A stretch of 63,619 bases of DNA. Origin: an uncultured Acetatifactor sp. (GTDB lineage: Bacteria; Bacillota; Clostridia; Lachnospirales; Lachnospiraceae). A model generated the notes under the pieces. It searched no databases. It was not told where the DNA came from and saw nothing but the letters and a program-made list of their open reading frames with translations. The stretch lies in NCBI GenBank assembly GCA_910584435.1, contig CAJUAP010000023.1, positions 1-63,619 of the forward strand, written 5' to 3'. The translations under genes and the position numbers were made by a program. Below are positions 16,174 through 26,367 of the stretch, in pieces (position 1 is the first letter of the stretch; the number at the start of each line of letters is the position of its first letter).

Positions 16174-17511
16174 CTATTCCGCCGGAATTCCCCCGGACTG
16201 CTTATAATACTGCAGCAGCAGCTTAACCACACGACTGTAGCTCACTGCGCCATCCGCTATGCCATTAACTTTCAGATTCGTGTCAATGAACACATCCGCA
16301 GCTGCATCCACAATTTCCGTATCAATCAAAGCCTTTCCGTTAATACGGTCCCACTCCTCCTGCACAACAAAAATATTATCCGTCCACACCTGAGCATCCA
16401 CCGCCACCGGCCGTACCAGTGCGGCGGCCTTTTCATATGCATTACGGCTGTTTTCCCATGCATACTGCAAGTCATTATTCAGATAATTCAATACACTCAG
16501 ATAGCCCGCATATTGAAAAAAAGCATCCTCTGACTGAACACACGCCAGATATCCGATAAAATTAGCCTCATCCTCATAGATATATCCCCTCAAATGGGCA
16601 AGTTCATGACACATGGTAGAAGGAATGTTTAAGATGTGCATGACATCATTATAATTTGCCTCCATAGAAAAAGGGAAATAATACCCCTGCATATACTGCT
16701 GGCACATGAAATCCGAGAACATCAACGCCTTGGGACGCGGATAGTAGCCGTCTAATTGGGAATATGTTTCCCCAAGCTGCCGCATCAGTTCCCTTGCCAT
16801 ATCTGCCATATCCAGAGATACACCATCCACCCTTACACTTCCGGAATAAATCACCATACCATTTTCATCCCGTTCCATCTCTTTCGCCAGCTGGTTACAC
16901 TGCCCTGCGACCATATTGTAGACCTGAATCAGTTCCTCCAAAGTATATTCACTCTCATCTGCCCCGAAATAATGCTCTGAGAAAGTAGAGGCATGATACA
17001 GGATAAAACAGTTCAATGTCATTACCAGGCTTACAATCAGCAGCGTCCATGCAAAAAAGAGGCAGAATCTTCTACTGAACCCCTGAAAACCGCAAAATAT
17101 TCTTTTCTTTATTTCATTTCCATCCCCCGAAGCGTCCGTCTCTCCAGGTGCATTTGCATTTTTCAGCCTCCCCCTTCTCACCACGCCCCGAACTCCTGAC
17201 ACAATGCCAATACCCACCCATATTATGCCAAGAACCAACGCCAGCGCTGCCAGCACCACCCCCGCAGCCAGCAGCCACTCCCCTACCGAAAAGGGAAATA
17301 ACCCTGTCAAACGTCCATAGGTGCTGACCCAAACAGGAAAAATGTACGCAATATACCAATCTGAAAAAGCTTCACTATTCCATGCAGCAATATTCAATAT
17401 CACGATCAATACCGCGATTGCGCCAAAAATAATCTTATACCGCATTTGTCCCGTCTTCCGTCCGTTTCCCTGCTTCATTCCCTGCCGGATCTCCTGCTCT
17501 CTTATGTTCAT
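16174..17511 (-). CDS. DUF3810 membrane protein, putative zinc metallopeptidase
   Basis: A 445-residue DUF3810 protein. Three hydrophobic segments (about residues 24-44, 65-97, 150-175) anchor it. The large external part ends in the motif 'STMCHELAHLRGYIYEDEANFIGYLAC', an HExxH zinc site plus a downstream Glu. Substrate unknown. A Gly/Arg-rich loop links the second and third membrane segments. It is preceded by an unremarkable gap of 292 bases (17512-17803) with no gene and followed by a hairpin. Monocistronic by appearance. Confidence 0.85.
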   Translation of the reverse strand: MNIREQEIRQGMKQGNGRKTGQMRYKIIFGAIAVLIVILNIAAWNSEAFSDWYIAYIFPVWVSTYGRLTGLFPFSVGEWLLAAGVVLAALALVLGIIWVGIGIVSGVRGVVRRGRLKNANAPGETDASGDGNEIKKRIFCGFQGFSRRFCLFFAWTLLIVSLVMTLNCFILYHASTFSEHYFGADESEYTLEELIQVYNMVAGQCNQLAKEMERDENGMVIYSGSVRVDGVSLDMADMARELMRQLGETYSQLDGYYPRPKALMFSDFMCQQYMQGYYFPFSMEANYNDVMHILNIPSTMCHELAHLRGYIYEDEANFIGYLACVQSEDAFFQYAGYLSVLNYLNNDLQYAWENSRNAYEKAAALVRPVAVDAQVWTDNIFVVQEEWDRINGKALIDTEIVDAAADVFIDTNLKVNGIADGAVSYSRVVKLLLQYYKQSGGIPAE

Positions 17512-17803
17512 TGCCGCCCACCCTTACTGCTGACTTCTTCCAGATTGCCGTCAAGTACAATACGCACAATATCACTGCCGCCCTGCGCATCTATCTTCGG
17601 ACATACCGCCTCTTTTACCGTCTAATACATTTTTCTTTTCTGATTGATGCAGTTTTCTTTCCTCATTCGCATCCATAAGCAAGAACGCAGCTCTCCGACA
17701 ACGAAAAACTGCGTCCATGCGTTATTCACGTAAATCTCTCTCCATTCACAATCTAATCATCTGTTCCTGAACTTATGTCAGGCGGACTTCGAGGATAATC
17801 CCT

Positions 17804-19024
17804 TTATTGATAAGACATATACTGTGAAAATTCCTTCCAAATACAGCATATCCATGTCTTACCCTGATTCAATACAACTTCATTTCCGTTGGAATCATAG
17901 AAGAGATTAGGTTCATAATTACTGTTGCGCTTCCAGGTTCCCTTAATCACCTTACCATTTGTGAACACATAAGCCTCTCCGCTGCCTGTTACACCAAATG
18001 CCAGGTAATCATAATTAGGATCATCGGGCAGCCTTTCTTCTCCATGGCAGACCTTAAATACCACATTCGTTACAGCAAGCTGTTCACCGTTCATCTCGTC
18101 AATCTGAGCTGCGCCATATTGGAAACGGTAATACAGCCTGTCATCAGCATTATATGTAAAGTACGCATGGTTTTTCCCATAACCGCCGGCATTATCCGTT
18201 GTTCCGCCCGGATAAATGGTGGTTGCATCAGGATATGCATCATAAGTTGAGAGGTAACCGTCCTGTGTAAAGGTAAATGCCTGCTCAAACCTGTCCCTGT
18301 ACTCTGTCGCATATCCCTTTAACTTTACATCCTTATTATATCCTTCAATGAACATATACCCTGTATGCTCCGAATCATATCCGGGTCTGGCAATACGTTC
18401 GTAGGCATTTACCGCACCGTTATAAATCCCCTCCAGTGGTGTACTGATATTATCAATCTGGTCAGAATTAATCAACTCTTCCACCCATGGTCTTGCAAGC
18501 CCCCAGTTACAATAAATGGAATCATACGCCATTGCCTCATACAGGTAATAGTCACGGGCGCTTCGCACAGAACCGATATGATCCAAATCATCATAATCCT
18601 CAAAAAGTCCCATCAATCGGGTAATACGGCCCTCCACCGGCGCCTCATAAATAATACTTGCTTTAGAAATGCCATATTGAGGAAGTGATTGCTTGATATT
18701 GTTAATCATCACAGCCATATTCCTTCTCTGCACTACACTTGCGTCCTTCCACTCACCGGTGAGATAACTCTGCATCTTGCCATCTACAATCTTCCTCTCG
18801 GTGATGGGATGGCTCTCGCCATTTGGAATAAAACCGTTTGCCATGGCAGGTGCATCCGTAGCCTGCGGTTCCGCCGTAGCCGCTGTTCCCGGTGCGGACG
18901 GATCCTGCGTAGGTATTGTAACCGGAGGCGGTGCTGTTACAATCGGCGAAGGTAACTGATCGTCTCCACAGCCGGTCAAGATGCCTGCTGCTATTATGAT
19001 TGCTGCTAATACTTTCTTTTTCAT
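17804..19024 (-). CDS. DUF3048 lipoprotein (YerB-like)
   Basis: A 406-residue lipoprotein. Signal peptide and lipobox 'AAGILTGCGDD' end at Cys19, followed by a Pro/Thr/Ala-rich linker to about residue 60. The DUF3048 N-terminal domain covers about residues 75-250 ('VMINNIKQSLPQYGISKASIIYEAPVEGRITRLMGLFED' and 'GSVRSARDYYLYEA'), and the C-terminal DUF3048 domain follows. Bacillus YerB is the best-known relative; its molecular role is unknown. An extracytoplasmic membrane-linked protein, probably transcribed alone. Confidence 0.9.
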   Translation of the reverse strand: MKKKVLAAIIIAAGILTGCGDDQLPSPIVTAPPPVTIPTQDPSAPGTAATAEPQATDAPAMANGFIPNGESHPITERKIVDGKMQSYLTGEWKDASVVQRRNMAVMINNIKQSLPQYGISKASIIYEAPVEGRITRLMGLFEDYDDLDHIGSVRSARDYYLYEAMAYDSIYCNWGLARPWVEELINSDQIDNISTPLEGIYNGAVNAYERIARPGYDSEHTGYMFIEGYNKDVKLKGYATEYRDRFEQAFTFTQDGYLSTYDAYPDATTIYPGGTTDNAGGYGKNHAYFTYNADDRLYYRFQYGAAQIDEMNGEQLAVTNVVFKVCHGEERLPDDPNYDYLAFGVTGSGEAYVFTNGKVIKGTWKRNSNYEPNLFYDSNGNEVVLNQGKTWICCIWKEFSQYMSYQ

Positions 19025-19214
19025 GTGGAATTCCTTTCCTTTCCTGCTTTATACTATATAAACGGCATTTAATTCTTGCCGACCACTATCACAGCAAGCC
19101 ATGCCGTTTATCAGGTTTGTGCGCAAGATGTAATCACCGAATATATAAATACTATTTTAAACCTGAAATTCCCCTCTTGTCCATTCCTTTTAAACAAAGT
19201 TAATAAATTCCCGT

Positions 19215-19238
19215 AACAGTTCAGCCATGCCATTCATA
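19215..19238. repeat. 24-base sequence shared with 10231-10254
   Basis: Differs from the tail-operon copy at one base (AACAGTTCAGCC...). It lies between the DUF3048 gene and the esterase-like lipoprotein gene. Function unknown. Confidence 0.5.
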
Positions 19239-19245
19239 TCAATTC

Positions 19246-21456
19246 CTACTCCCCATATCTTCGGTATACTGCCGGAACGCCTGTAACCTTCACGGAAATT
19301 TCCTCTCCCGCACCATCCTGACAGACAAATTGATACTCTCGCATCTCATGAAAGGATAACCCATCCAGGGTATTCCCCCTGCCATCGGCCGCACCCTCCG
19401 TCTGCATTTGGGCCAGAGCCGTGGCAACCAGCTCCGCAATCTTCAATGCGCCGTGATAGGATAAATGCAGGGTATCCTCTTCCACATTGGTTTCGCTGTT
19501 ATAAATATGATAATTCTGTGCCACATAAGTTCTGCCCACCTGTGAATACCATTCCCCGGTCAGCTTCCCCGTATCTACAAGGAATACCTCTTTTTCCGCT
19601 GCAAGCTGACGTATGGAATCCATAAAGGGTGCAAGCCCGCTGCCCGCCGGAACGCCATGTTCTCCTACCTCATTACCGTCCTTATCCTTCCAGAACTTAG
19701 GACTCTGCATGGTGGTGACAAGAATAACGATCACATCCTTTTCCCGGCATTGATCAATCATTCTGGACAGATACTCCACCATTTCCTCCTGATTGCTGTA
19801 GGAACGGTCATTAATACCTGCCTGAATCAGGAAATAATCCCCTGGCTGTGCGTTTTGAATCACCCCAGGAAAAGCCATCTCATACCAGCTCTTCGCGTAA
19901 GTACCGCCTCCGGCCAGATTTGTCACCACATTTGCCTCTGTCACATACTGGCCGAATACCTGCCCCCAGCCTGTCTGAAACCTGCCGGGCTGCGGCTCTG
20001 TCTCTTCAATCGGGTAATAGTTGCTGACCGTGGAATCCCCGCCCAGATAAATGTGAACCCTGCGTTCCACAATCTGAGGCGTCCTCCTCACTTCCACTGC
20101 GGCCAATGTATAATCCTTCTCATCCAGGGAAATCCTTGCCGTTCCGCCTTCTATCAGCACATCCTCCATAAGATATGTATAGGGAAGTACGCCCGTCCTG
20201 CCGCCGGTTCCCTGATTGCCCACATTTGTCCCCTGTGAGGCATCGTTAATTTTCACCGTGGAACGCCCTGTTCCCGACATGGGCTTCGTAATTTTGATAC
20301 TATAAAAGCCGTCCGGCAGAGCCACCACAAATGAATTGGCTGTGCCCCGCATACTGACGCCGCCAGCCACATTGGCCACCTGTCCATAGAAGCCATAGGC
20401 TTCCTGTCCGGTATACTGATCCGTGACCGCCACCTGCACAGCTCCCTGCCCTTCCGCTGGTTCGCAGTCTCCCAGGCAGAAGCGTAAGACAGGGGATACT
20501 TCCACCGCATCCGCATCCTGCAAAGCCAGCCGGATGATTCCGTCCGCATCCGCCTTCCGATCCTCTATGGTTACACTGCCGTCCCCATGCCGCACTGCCA
20601 CTTGATACTGCGTATGGGAACCGGCATTTACCATACCGCTTACATCCACCGCCAGCGTCTCAAGACCTGCCAGAGATTCCCGTACATAGGCATAGCTTTC
20701 TGTATCCACCTCTCTGACCCTGGTAAAGTCTACCTCCCGCAATATGATTATCTCCGCCAGGGCAAGCTTTTCCAGCATTTCCGGACTCGGTTCATAATTC
20801 TCTTCCCTTGTCACAATAAAACGTTTCTCTGCCGATACCCCATCCACCGTAGCACATACCGCAGCAAAGGCTTCCTGCCCCACCTTCATACGCACCTGAA
20901 GCTGCCCCTCTTCCACGGACAGTTTCTCATGACTGAAAGCCCATTCCACTTCACTGTGAGGCGCCTCCATAGGTTCACCATACTGATTCACCCAATTTGC
21001 CAGAGATATCTCTGCCGCCGTACCGGCCTGAATACTGTCCGGCAGCAGAATATCAAAAGAAGCAGCCCTCTCCGCCTCCCGGACATGCAATGTGGCTGCA
21101 GCAGTCTCTTTCGCTGCCTCATCACTGCCATTTACCGTTGCCTGAATCACAATATCCGTACCGTTGATATCGCCGGCCACATAAGTATCATCGATGATAA
21201 CAACACCATCCGCACTGACGGAAACGCCGGAAGCACTGGTAAGTATCTCCCATGTCACATCCGATACCGTCTGCCCGCCGTCCGCCTCTCCCATGATCAC
21301 GGTATAAGGCGCCGTCTGCGCTTTCGTACCCTCCTGGGGGGCGTATATGTACTCCTGTCCGCCCGTAATTCTCATTATTTCTTCCGCCTCTTCCTTTCCG
21401 CATGCAGTCAGCAGAACCGCAGCTATTACCATCAGTCCCTTTAATACTTTTCTCAT
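19246..21456 (-). CDS. lipoprotein with Ig-like and rhamnogalacturonan acetylesterase-type SGNH domains
   Basis: A 736-residue lipoprotein (lipobox 'LLTACGKEE', Cys20). Residues 30-230 look like bacterial Ig-like repeats. The catalytic part is an SGNH/RGAE domain from about residue 455: block I 'IYLGGDSTVSNYYP' (Ser nucleophile in GDS), block III 'LIQAGINDRSYSN' (G-x-N-D), and a final 'DTLHLSYHGALKIAELV' with the catalytic Asp/His. A galactose-binding-like domain (about 345-450) precedes it. It probably removes acetyl groups from pectic rhamnogalacturonan I outside the cell. The adjacent gene encodes the matching lyase, so the pair acts together. Confidence 0.85.
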   Translation of the reverse strand: MRKVLKGLMVIAAVLLTACGKEEAEEIMRITGGQEYIYAPQEGTKAQTAPYTVIMGEADGGQTVSDVTWEILTSASGVSVSADGVVIIDDTYVAGDINGTDIVIQATVNGSDEAAKETAAATLHVREAERAASFDILLPDSIQAGTAAEISLANWVNQYGEPMEAPHSEVEWAFSHEKLSVEEGQLQVRMKVGQEAFAAVCATVDGVSAEKRFIVTREENYEPSPEMLEKLALAEIIILREVDFTRVREVDTESYAYVRESLAGLETLAVDVSGMVNAGSHTQYQVAVRHGDGSVTIEDRKADADGIIRLALQDADAVEVSPVLRFCLGDCEPAEGQGAVQVAVTDQYTGQEAYGFYGQVANVAGGVSMRGTANSFVVALPDGFYSIKITKPMSGTGRSTVKINDASQGTNVGNQGTGGRTGVLPYTYLMEDVLIEGGTARISLDEKDYTLAAVEVRRTPQIVERRVHIYLGGDSTVSNYYPIEETEPQPGRFQTGWGQVFGQYVTEANVVTNLAGGGTYAKSWYEMAFPGVIQNAQPGDYFLIQAGINDRSYSNQEEMVEYLSRMIDQCREKDVIVILVTTMQSPKFWKDKDGNEVGEHGVPAGSGLAPFMDSIRQLAAEKEVFLVDTGKLTGEWYSQVGRTYVAQNYHIYNSETNVEEDTLHLSYHGALKIAELVATALAQMQTEGAADGRGNTLDGLSFHEMREYQFVCQDGAGEEISVKVTGVPAVYRRYGE

Positions 21457-21661
21457 CTTTTCATCCTTACTTCCCCACTGTACGCAGCATCCGTTCCAAT
21501 CTGCCTCAAGCCTGACATCTGCATATCAGATTTGCCTCGGCACACGCCTTAAGCCAAATGAACAATCTTATTTTATCACACCTTTTCGCCCGGCACAAGC
21601 ATAAACCGCATTTGAACAGGGGATTCACGAATACTTCATAAACTTTTTTCAAATGAAATGA

Positions 21662-21677
21662 GGATGCCGAAGCATCC
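21662..21677 (-). terminator. possible terminator hairpin after lyase gene
   Basis: Six-base stem with a stable tetraloop (TTCG on the minus strand), followed there by TCATTTCATTT. Weak T-tract, so only a moderate call. Confidence 0.4.
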
Positions 21678-21775
21678 CCATTCCCCCTGTTTTCAGGGGT
21701 GATTCACGAAGACTGGCAGCATTTCAGACAGGCCGCTGAACTGTTGCATGAATGCACACAAAACGCGAAAAGAAT

Positions 21776-21802
21776 GCGTTTTGGAGCATGCAAGTCTCGC
21801 AA
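21776..21802. repeat. 27-base dispersed repeat, copy 2
   Basis: Copy of 16097-16123 with three mismatches, 21 bases downstream of the lyase stop codon. Confidence 0.6.
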
Positions 21803-21822
21803 TAACCGCAAGACAGCAGACT

Positions 21823-24216
21823 TTACTTTATCTGAAAATATGCGTGCTCTCCGGGATGGTCGATGTAAGCCCCTGGAATGGTCTTAATTCCGGCACTGTC
21901 CAGGGTATATATCTCCGGCACAGGCACCTTAGTTGTCTCCGCCCCCAGATAAAAGCTTGTATTTGCAGGCTGATTATAATGGTTATTCTGCCAGCACACC
22001 GCTTCTCTGTAGGTAGGGTCATGCATCAGCGTAGGCAGCCTGAATTCTGTCTCCACAGAAGTACTGTATATGCGCATCTCCGTATTGTCCGCTGTGCGCA
22101 CCACAAGTTCCTCCCGCCAATCTCCGAAAATATCCGCAATCAGACAGGTCTGCCCTTTTGTGCCCCCATTGGACGCACTGCCCTCAGCCGTCAGAATCGT
22201 CACAAGCTCCTTCTTCTCCCAATCCCATTTCATGACATTCATGGCATGAGCTTCATCATGATCCACCAACTCAGCCAGCAAGTCCCCGTCCCAATACATT
22301 TTCATATTCATGGAGCCGGGACAATTCTCGCTCAATACCTCTCCCGAAAATGATTGCAGCGGTGTTCCCGTGGAGCCCCAGAACTCCCATCCCCTGCTGG
22401 CAGGATCGATATCCGCAGCCCGTGACCGCCCGGTATCCTTGGGCTTGGTCTGGCCGAACTGCACACCCCCCGTCCGTCCGCTATGCAGACCAATGTTAAT
22501 GGGCAGATTCGCCGTTTCCCGGCATGCCCACACATAATACTCATGACTGTCAGGACTCATGACCGCCACATCAAAAGCGTCCCCATGTCCAAGTTTTACC
22601 CTGGTGCCGTCAGGTTTCTGCGCTGTCACCACATAGAGAATACTGCCGTCATCATCTATGGCAGCGCCTCCCGTAATAATCTCATCCTTTCCGTCATAAT
22701 CCACATCCGCAACGGCAATACTGTGATATCCTGTATTGTATAGATTATTTAACGTCTCCACATTTTCACTGCCGGTACTCCACCTGAGGGCAAATGCTCC
22801 GTCCACAATGTCATAAGCCGCCGCCTTACAGGCAGCCCATGCGCCTCTGAAATGGACGATGCTGGGCATCCGGCCGTCCAGATAAGCAATACACAGCGCA
22901 TAATGACTTGCCCGCTTCACCTGCTTTCCCTTATCACTCAATTTATACCATGAATCCAACGGCTCTCTGGACGGGATTAAATCCGTCCGCGCAATCTCCC
23001 TGCCTGTCTCGCCCTCATACATGGACAGAAACTCCGGCCCCTGTGACAGATACGAACGGTCCTTCATGTGAATCACAGAATCCTCCCGAACACTGTAATC
23101 CGTAATACCGTCGCCGTCTTCATCGCCAATCTGATTGCCCTCGCCATCAATGGTTCCCTCAAAAGAGCGCATTACAACTTCCGCTTTTCCGTCTCCGTTT
23201 ACATCATAGACAATAAAATTAATATCTATAGTGCAGATTTCATTCGGGCCGATATCAATAGTCCACATATGGGTTCCGTCCAGCTTATATGCTTCTATCA
23301 GCGGATATGCTACCCTTGTGGCCACATCCATATCCGCAGGCTCCCGCCGCACAACAATCTCATACTGCCCGTCACCATCCAGATCACCCACGGAAGCATC
23401 ATTAATATCATAATCCCCTGTCTCATACTGTTTCACAGGCACAGAAAGATACTCCCCATGAAACACAAGAGCCTCAGATATTTCCTTTTCCTCTTCCTCA
23501 CCGTCTCTCACGGGAACCAGGGTGTAGACAGGTGTTTCCTTTTCCTGTGCCGTATAAGCGGTATCCAGATAATTGGTTACACTAATAACAGGCTCCTCAT
23601 TCAACAGCGCTCCATTCTTATAGATCCGAAAACCTGTATTTTCCTCATCCGTACCCAGGAAACGCCAGCTTAAGAACATTCCCTCCGGCGAAGGAACCGC
23701 CACAAACCCTCTGTCAAGTGCCTCCATCTGCTTCAGGTATACAGGTCTGTTCTCATACAGGACATCCGCCTCGCTCTGCAGCTGTTCCATAACCTCCGGA
23801 ACCATCGTTATCCCTGTCTCTGTTCTGTTTCCCTCCAGCACCGCCGCCTCTGTACCGTCAGTTTCCCCGGAAGACGCGTCCGCTCCTGACACTGCACCGG
23901 CATTCCCACCGGAAGACGCATCCGCTCCTGACACTGCACCGGCATTCCCGCCGGAAGACGCATCCGCTCCTGACACTGCACCGGCATTCCCGCCGGAAGA
24001 CGCATCCGTTCCGGGCAAAGTACCGGAACTTCCCTCCGGCCCAGACGCTGTACCGGACGCTCCCAATGCGCTTTCCTCCGATCCCTCTGTCTCCTGTGGT
24101 GAACCCACATTCCCCGCCATCGTATCCCCTTTTCCACAGCCCCCTGCCAGCAGTCCGCCCATGACCAGCAATGCCGCCATGTATACCTTCTTCCGCTTAC
24201 GAAATCCTCTCTTCAT
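21823..24216 (-). CDS. rhamnogalacturonan lyase, PL11-type lipoprotein
   Basis: A 797-residue lipoprotein (lipobox 'LLAGGCGKGD'). Residues 30-120 are a low-complexity Ser/Gly/Ala linker with a 14-residue repeat (ADASSGGNAGAVSG). From about residue 165 the protein matches polysaccharide lyase family 11 (Bacillus YesW/YesX): 'LDRGFVAVPSPEGMFLSWRFLG', calcium-binding loops such as 'GDLDGDGQYEIVVRR' and 'YDVNGDGKAEVV', and a C-terminal 'HNYNQPANTSFYLG'-like end ('QNNHYNQPANTSFYLG'). It cleaves the alternating rhamnose-galacturonate backbone of pectin by beta-elimination at the surface. It lies upstream of the acetylesterase-like lipoprotein. Confidence 0.92.
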   Translation of the reverse strand: MKRGFRKRKKVYMAALLVMGGLLAGGCGKGDTMAGNVGSPQETEGSEESALGASGTASGPEGSSGTLPGTDASSGGNAGAVSGADASSGGNAGAVSGADASSGGNAGAVSGADASSGETDGTEAAVLEGNRTETGITMVPEVMEQLQSEADVLYENRPVYLKQMEALDRGFVAVPSPEGMFLSWRFLGTDEENTGFRIYKNGALLNEEPVISVTNYLDTAYTAQEKETPVYTLVPVRDGEEEEKEISEALVFHGEYLSVPVKQYETGDYDINDASVGDLDGDGQYEIVVRREPADMDVATRVAYPLIEAYKLDGTHMWTIDIGPNEICTIDINFIVYDVNGDGKAEVVMRSFEGTIDGEGNQIGDEDGDGITDYSVREDSVIHMKDRSYLSQGPEFLSMYEGETGREIARTDLIPSREPLDSWYKLSDKGKQVKRASHYALCIAYLDGRMPSIVHFRGAWAACKAAAYDIVDGAFALRWSTGSENVETLNNLYNTGYHSIAVADVDYDGKDEIITGGAAIDDDGSILYVVTAQKPDGTRVKLGHGDAFDVAVMSPDSHEYYVWACRETANLPINIGLHSGRTGGVQFGQTKPKDTGRSRAADIDPASRGWEFWGSTGTPLQSFSGEVLSENCPGSMNMKMYWDGDLLAELVDHDEAHAMNVMKWDWEKKELVTILTAEGSASNGGTKGQTCLIADIFGDWREELVVRTADNTEMRIYSTSVETEFRLPTLMHDPTYREAVCWQNNHYNQPANTSFYLGAETTKVPVPEIYTLDSAGIKTIPGAYIDHPGEHAYFQIK
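23862..24020. repeat. 42-base minisatellite in lyase linker
   Basis: About three and a half copies of a 42-base unit encoding ADASSGGNAGAVSG, nearly identical at DNA level. In frame, so copy number can change linker length without breaking the gene. Confidence 0.85.
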
Positions 24217-24321
24217 CTTACAATCTCCTCCCTATTACCGTCTACGCAGCCGTCATATCCCGTACCTTAACAATTCAGACAGGCATTCTGATATAAGAAT
24301 CCACTCTCGCAGACCCGCATT

Positions 24322-26358
24322 CTAATAAGTAATCTTTCTTCCCAGCTTCCTGTAATATTCATAACTGCCGTTCTGAAAGTCCACCTCGCCGAACACACGC
24401 TGCAGTATATTCCCGGCATCAGACGCCTTCACCTGATTCCATTTCTTCTGCAGAAACCTGCCCCGGGAAACGGCTTCTTTCCTGCTCAGTCCAAGAAGCA
24501 GTGCCCGTTCTTCAAACCCAATCCCCAGACCAATGATATGTAATGTTCTGTTTTCGTCGGCAAAACATACCTCCACTGCCTTCTCATAATATTTCACCGC
24601 CGCGTTGATCATTCCGTTCTGCCCACAATAACTGCCAAGCTTCCATAGCATAATTTCCCAGGGATGAAACCGCCCGGCCTTCTCTTCCAGCCGCTGCAGG
24701 TATCCGCTTTCGGACAATACCCGATACATTTCTTCTGAAGTACTCCATTTTACGGCGCCTTCCGACATTAAGCGGATATACGCGCTTACCTCATACAAAG
24801 AGTTCTGTGCAGCAGCGTTCCACAATGCCTTCACCGAAGCATCTTCCTTCAGTGACACGGCCTTTTTCAGATACCTCAATGCCTCATCATAGTCGCCATG
24901 CTCCGTTTCCAGCGAAACCCGGTACAGATACTGCCGTCTCTTATCGCTGTCTCTCACAAACTCATGGATTGCCGCTTCTGAATCTTTTACACATTCATCA
25001 TAATCACTGCGCTTTTCCCGTAACATAAATGTGCGTATCTGCAGCCGGGTTCCCAATGCCTTGGCAAGCTCTTCATCATAACCGATCTTGTCTTCAGAAA
25101 GTAAATCCAGCAGTTCTTTCATCACCTTACACTTTTCAACCAGACCATCCGCATACGCCAAAGCCGTTTCAAAGTCAAAGGCATTGATGAAATTGATTAT
25201 CCTTCGTGTCTCAAACTTTATTTGATAACCCGCTGTTTCCAGGGAACGGGGCAGTCTGCGGATTTCTTCTTCACATTCCGCCTCTGTCTTATCCGCCAGT
25301 TCTATATTGCCAAGATGGGTATAAACGGTAAGCAGATAGAATTTGATGTCCAATGCAAGTCTTCCCGCCAGATCCCCTTCGCCATTCCCATCATATTCCC
25401 TTAAGAGCGGAATATAATAATCAAGCAGGTTCCTCAGAAAACGAACGCATACATCATACTCTCTCTCAACATTAATATAATATTCAATATATGCAGCAAT
25501 AAATTTATACTGAAACACAATGTCGTGAATTCCGCATGCGGAAAATTTCAGCTTGAGTAATGCAAACCCTCTTTCTATCACTGCCTTGTCACTTGATAAA
25601 CAAATACCTGATACCGCCTCTCCGATTCTGTTTTCCATCAAATAATTCTTAAAATTCTTCTCCAGCACTGACTCGAATACCGTGAACACCAGGGTTTTCC
25701 GTTCATCGGAATACAGGCTCTCAATATATGCCTGTTCCTCCGCATTGAATTTCTTCCTTCTATACCGTGTGAAATAGGTATTGCATACAATATCAGCAAG
25801 CATTAACCGCTTATCCCTGCGGGCGGAAGCCGTCTGCAGCTCCCACTCCCTGTCGGAAACGGCATTCTCCAGCCCGGCCACCAGAAGCTTTTCCCTGACT
25901 CTTTTCTCGTATTCCTCTGTCTGCACAACACTCTGCGCCGGATTTAATCCTGTGGTTGTATCCACTCGATTGGCGATGACCACTTTCAGGAAAATCTCCC
26001 CATACTGCGCTTTTAATCTTCTCAGCAGATGAAGGATGCCCTCACATATGATGTTTAAGTAAGTCAAATGATTATCAAGAATCATAATACATTCCTGGTT
26101 GCTGAAGACCACAATCCTGTTTGATTCATTTTGATACAGTTTTTCTTCCATCAGCCGGAAGCGCTCCAGCTGATCTCTTTCATTCACCGAATGATAGGTT
26201 CCGGCTTCCGGAAGTATGGCATTGATACAGGAAGCCGGAAACGTATTATTTTCAACCAGCAGACCGCCCACCAGAGACGGCTTTGCTCCATTCCTGGCTT
26301 TCTGCGCATCATTATCAAAGTCGCCGCTTTCATCTAACCACAATTCAAATTTCTTCAT
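24322..26358 (-). CDS. DUF3800 domain protein with helical-repeat C-terminus
   Basis: A 678-residue protein. The N-terminus has the DUF3800 signature 'LDESGDF' (Asp9, Glu10, Asp13) and the second motif 'LMLADIVCNTYF' with Asp189. DUF3800 is a widespread domain with conserved acidic residues, generally regarded as a likely nuclease; that activity is not demonstrated here. From about residue 240 the protein is all helix with TPR-like pairs ('YRVSLETEHGDYDEALRYLKKAV', 'GMINAAVKYYEKAVEV'). It is the last gene of the five-gene Hsp70/NTPase operon, nine bases after the NTPase gene, so it is the best candidate for the effector. Confidence 0.75.
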   Translation of the reverse strand: MKKFELWLDESGDFDNDAQKARNGAKPSLVGGLLVENNTFPASCINAILPEAGTYHSVNERDQLERFRLMEEKLYQNESNRIVVFSNQECIMILDNHLTYLNIICEGILHLLRRLKAQYGEIFLKVVIANRVDTTTGLNPAQSVVQTEEYEKRVREKLLVAGLENAVSDREWELQTASARRDKRLMLADIVCNTYFTRYRRKKFNAEEQAYIESLYSDERKTLVFTVFESVLEKNFKNYLMENRIGEAVSGICLSSDKAVIERGFALLKLKFSACGIHDIVFQYKFIAAYIEYYINVEREYDVCVRFLRNLLDYYIPLLREYDGNGEGDLAGRLALDIKFYLLTVYTHLGNIELADKTEAECEEEIRRLPRSLETAGYQIKFETRRIINFINAFDFETALAYADGLVEKCKVMKELLDLLSEDKIGYDEELAKALGTRLQIRTFMLREKRSDYDECVKDSEAAIHEFVRDSDKRRQYLYRVSLETEHGDYDEALRYLKKAVSLKEDASVKALWNAAAQNSLYEVSAYIRLMSEGAVKWSTSEEMYRVLSESGYLQRLEEKAGRFHPWEIMLWKLGSYCGQNGMINAAVKYYEKAVEVCFADENRTLHIIGLGIGFEERALLLGLSRKEAVSRGRFLQKKWNQVKASDAGNILQRVFGEVDFQNGSYEYYRKLGRKITY

Positions 26359-26367
26359 AAGTATCTG

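Larger units (their letters stand above)
21457..21822. other. intergenic region with hairpin and repeats
   Basis: 366 bases between the lyase and esterase genes. It contains a GGATGC-CGAA-GCATCC hairpin (21662-21677), a short direct repeat of GATTCACGAA, the 10-base CCCC-type inverted repeat around 21684-21700, and copy 2 of the 27-base repeat (21776-21802). No coding frame is convincing. Confidence 0.6.

Noticed and set aside
23862..24020. CRISPR-like repeat
   Set aside because: Contiguous 42-base in-frame coding repeats with no spacers.
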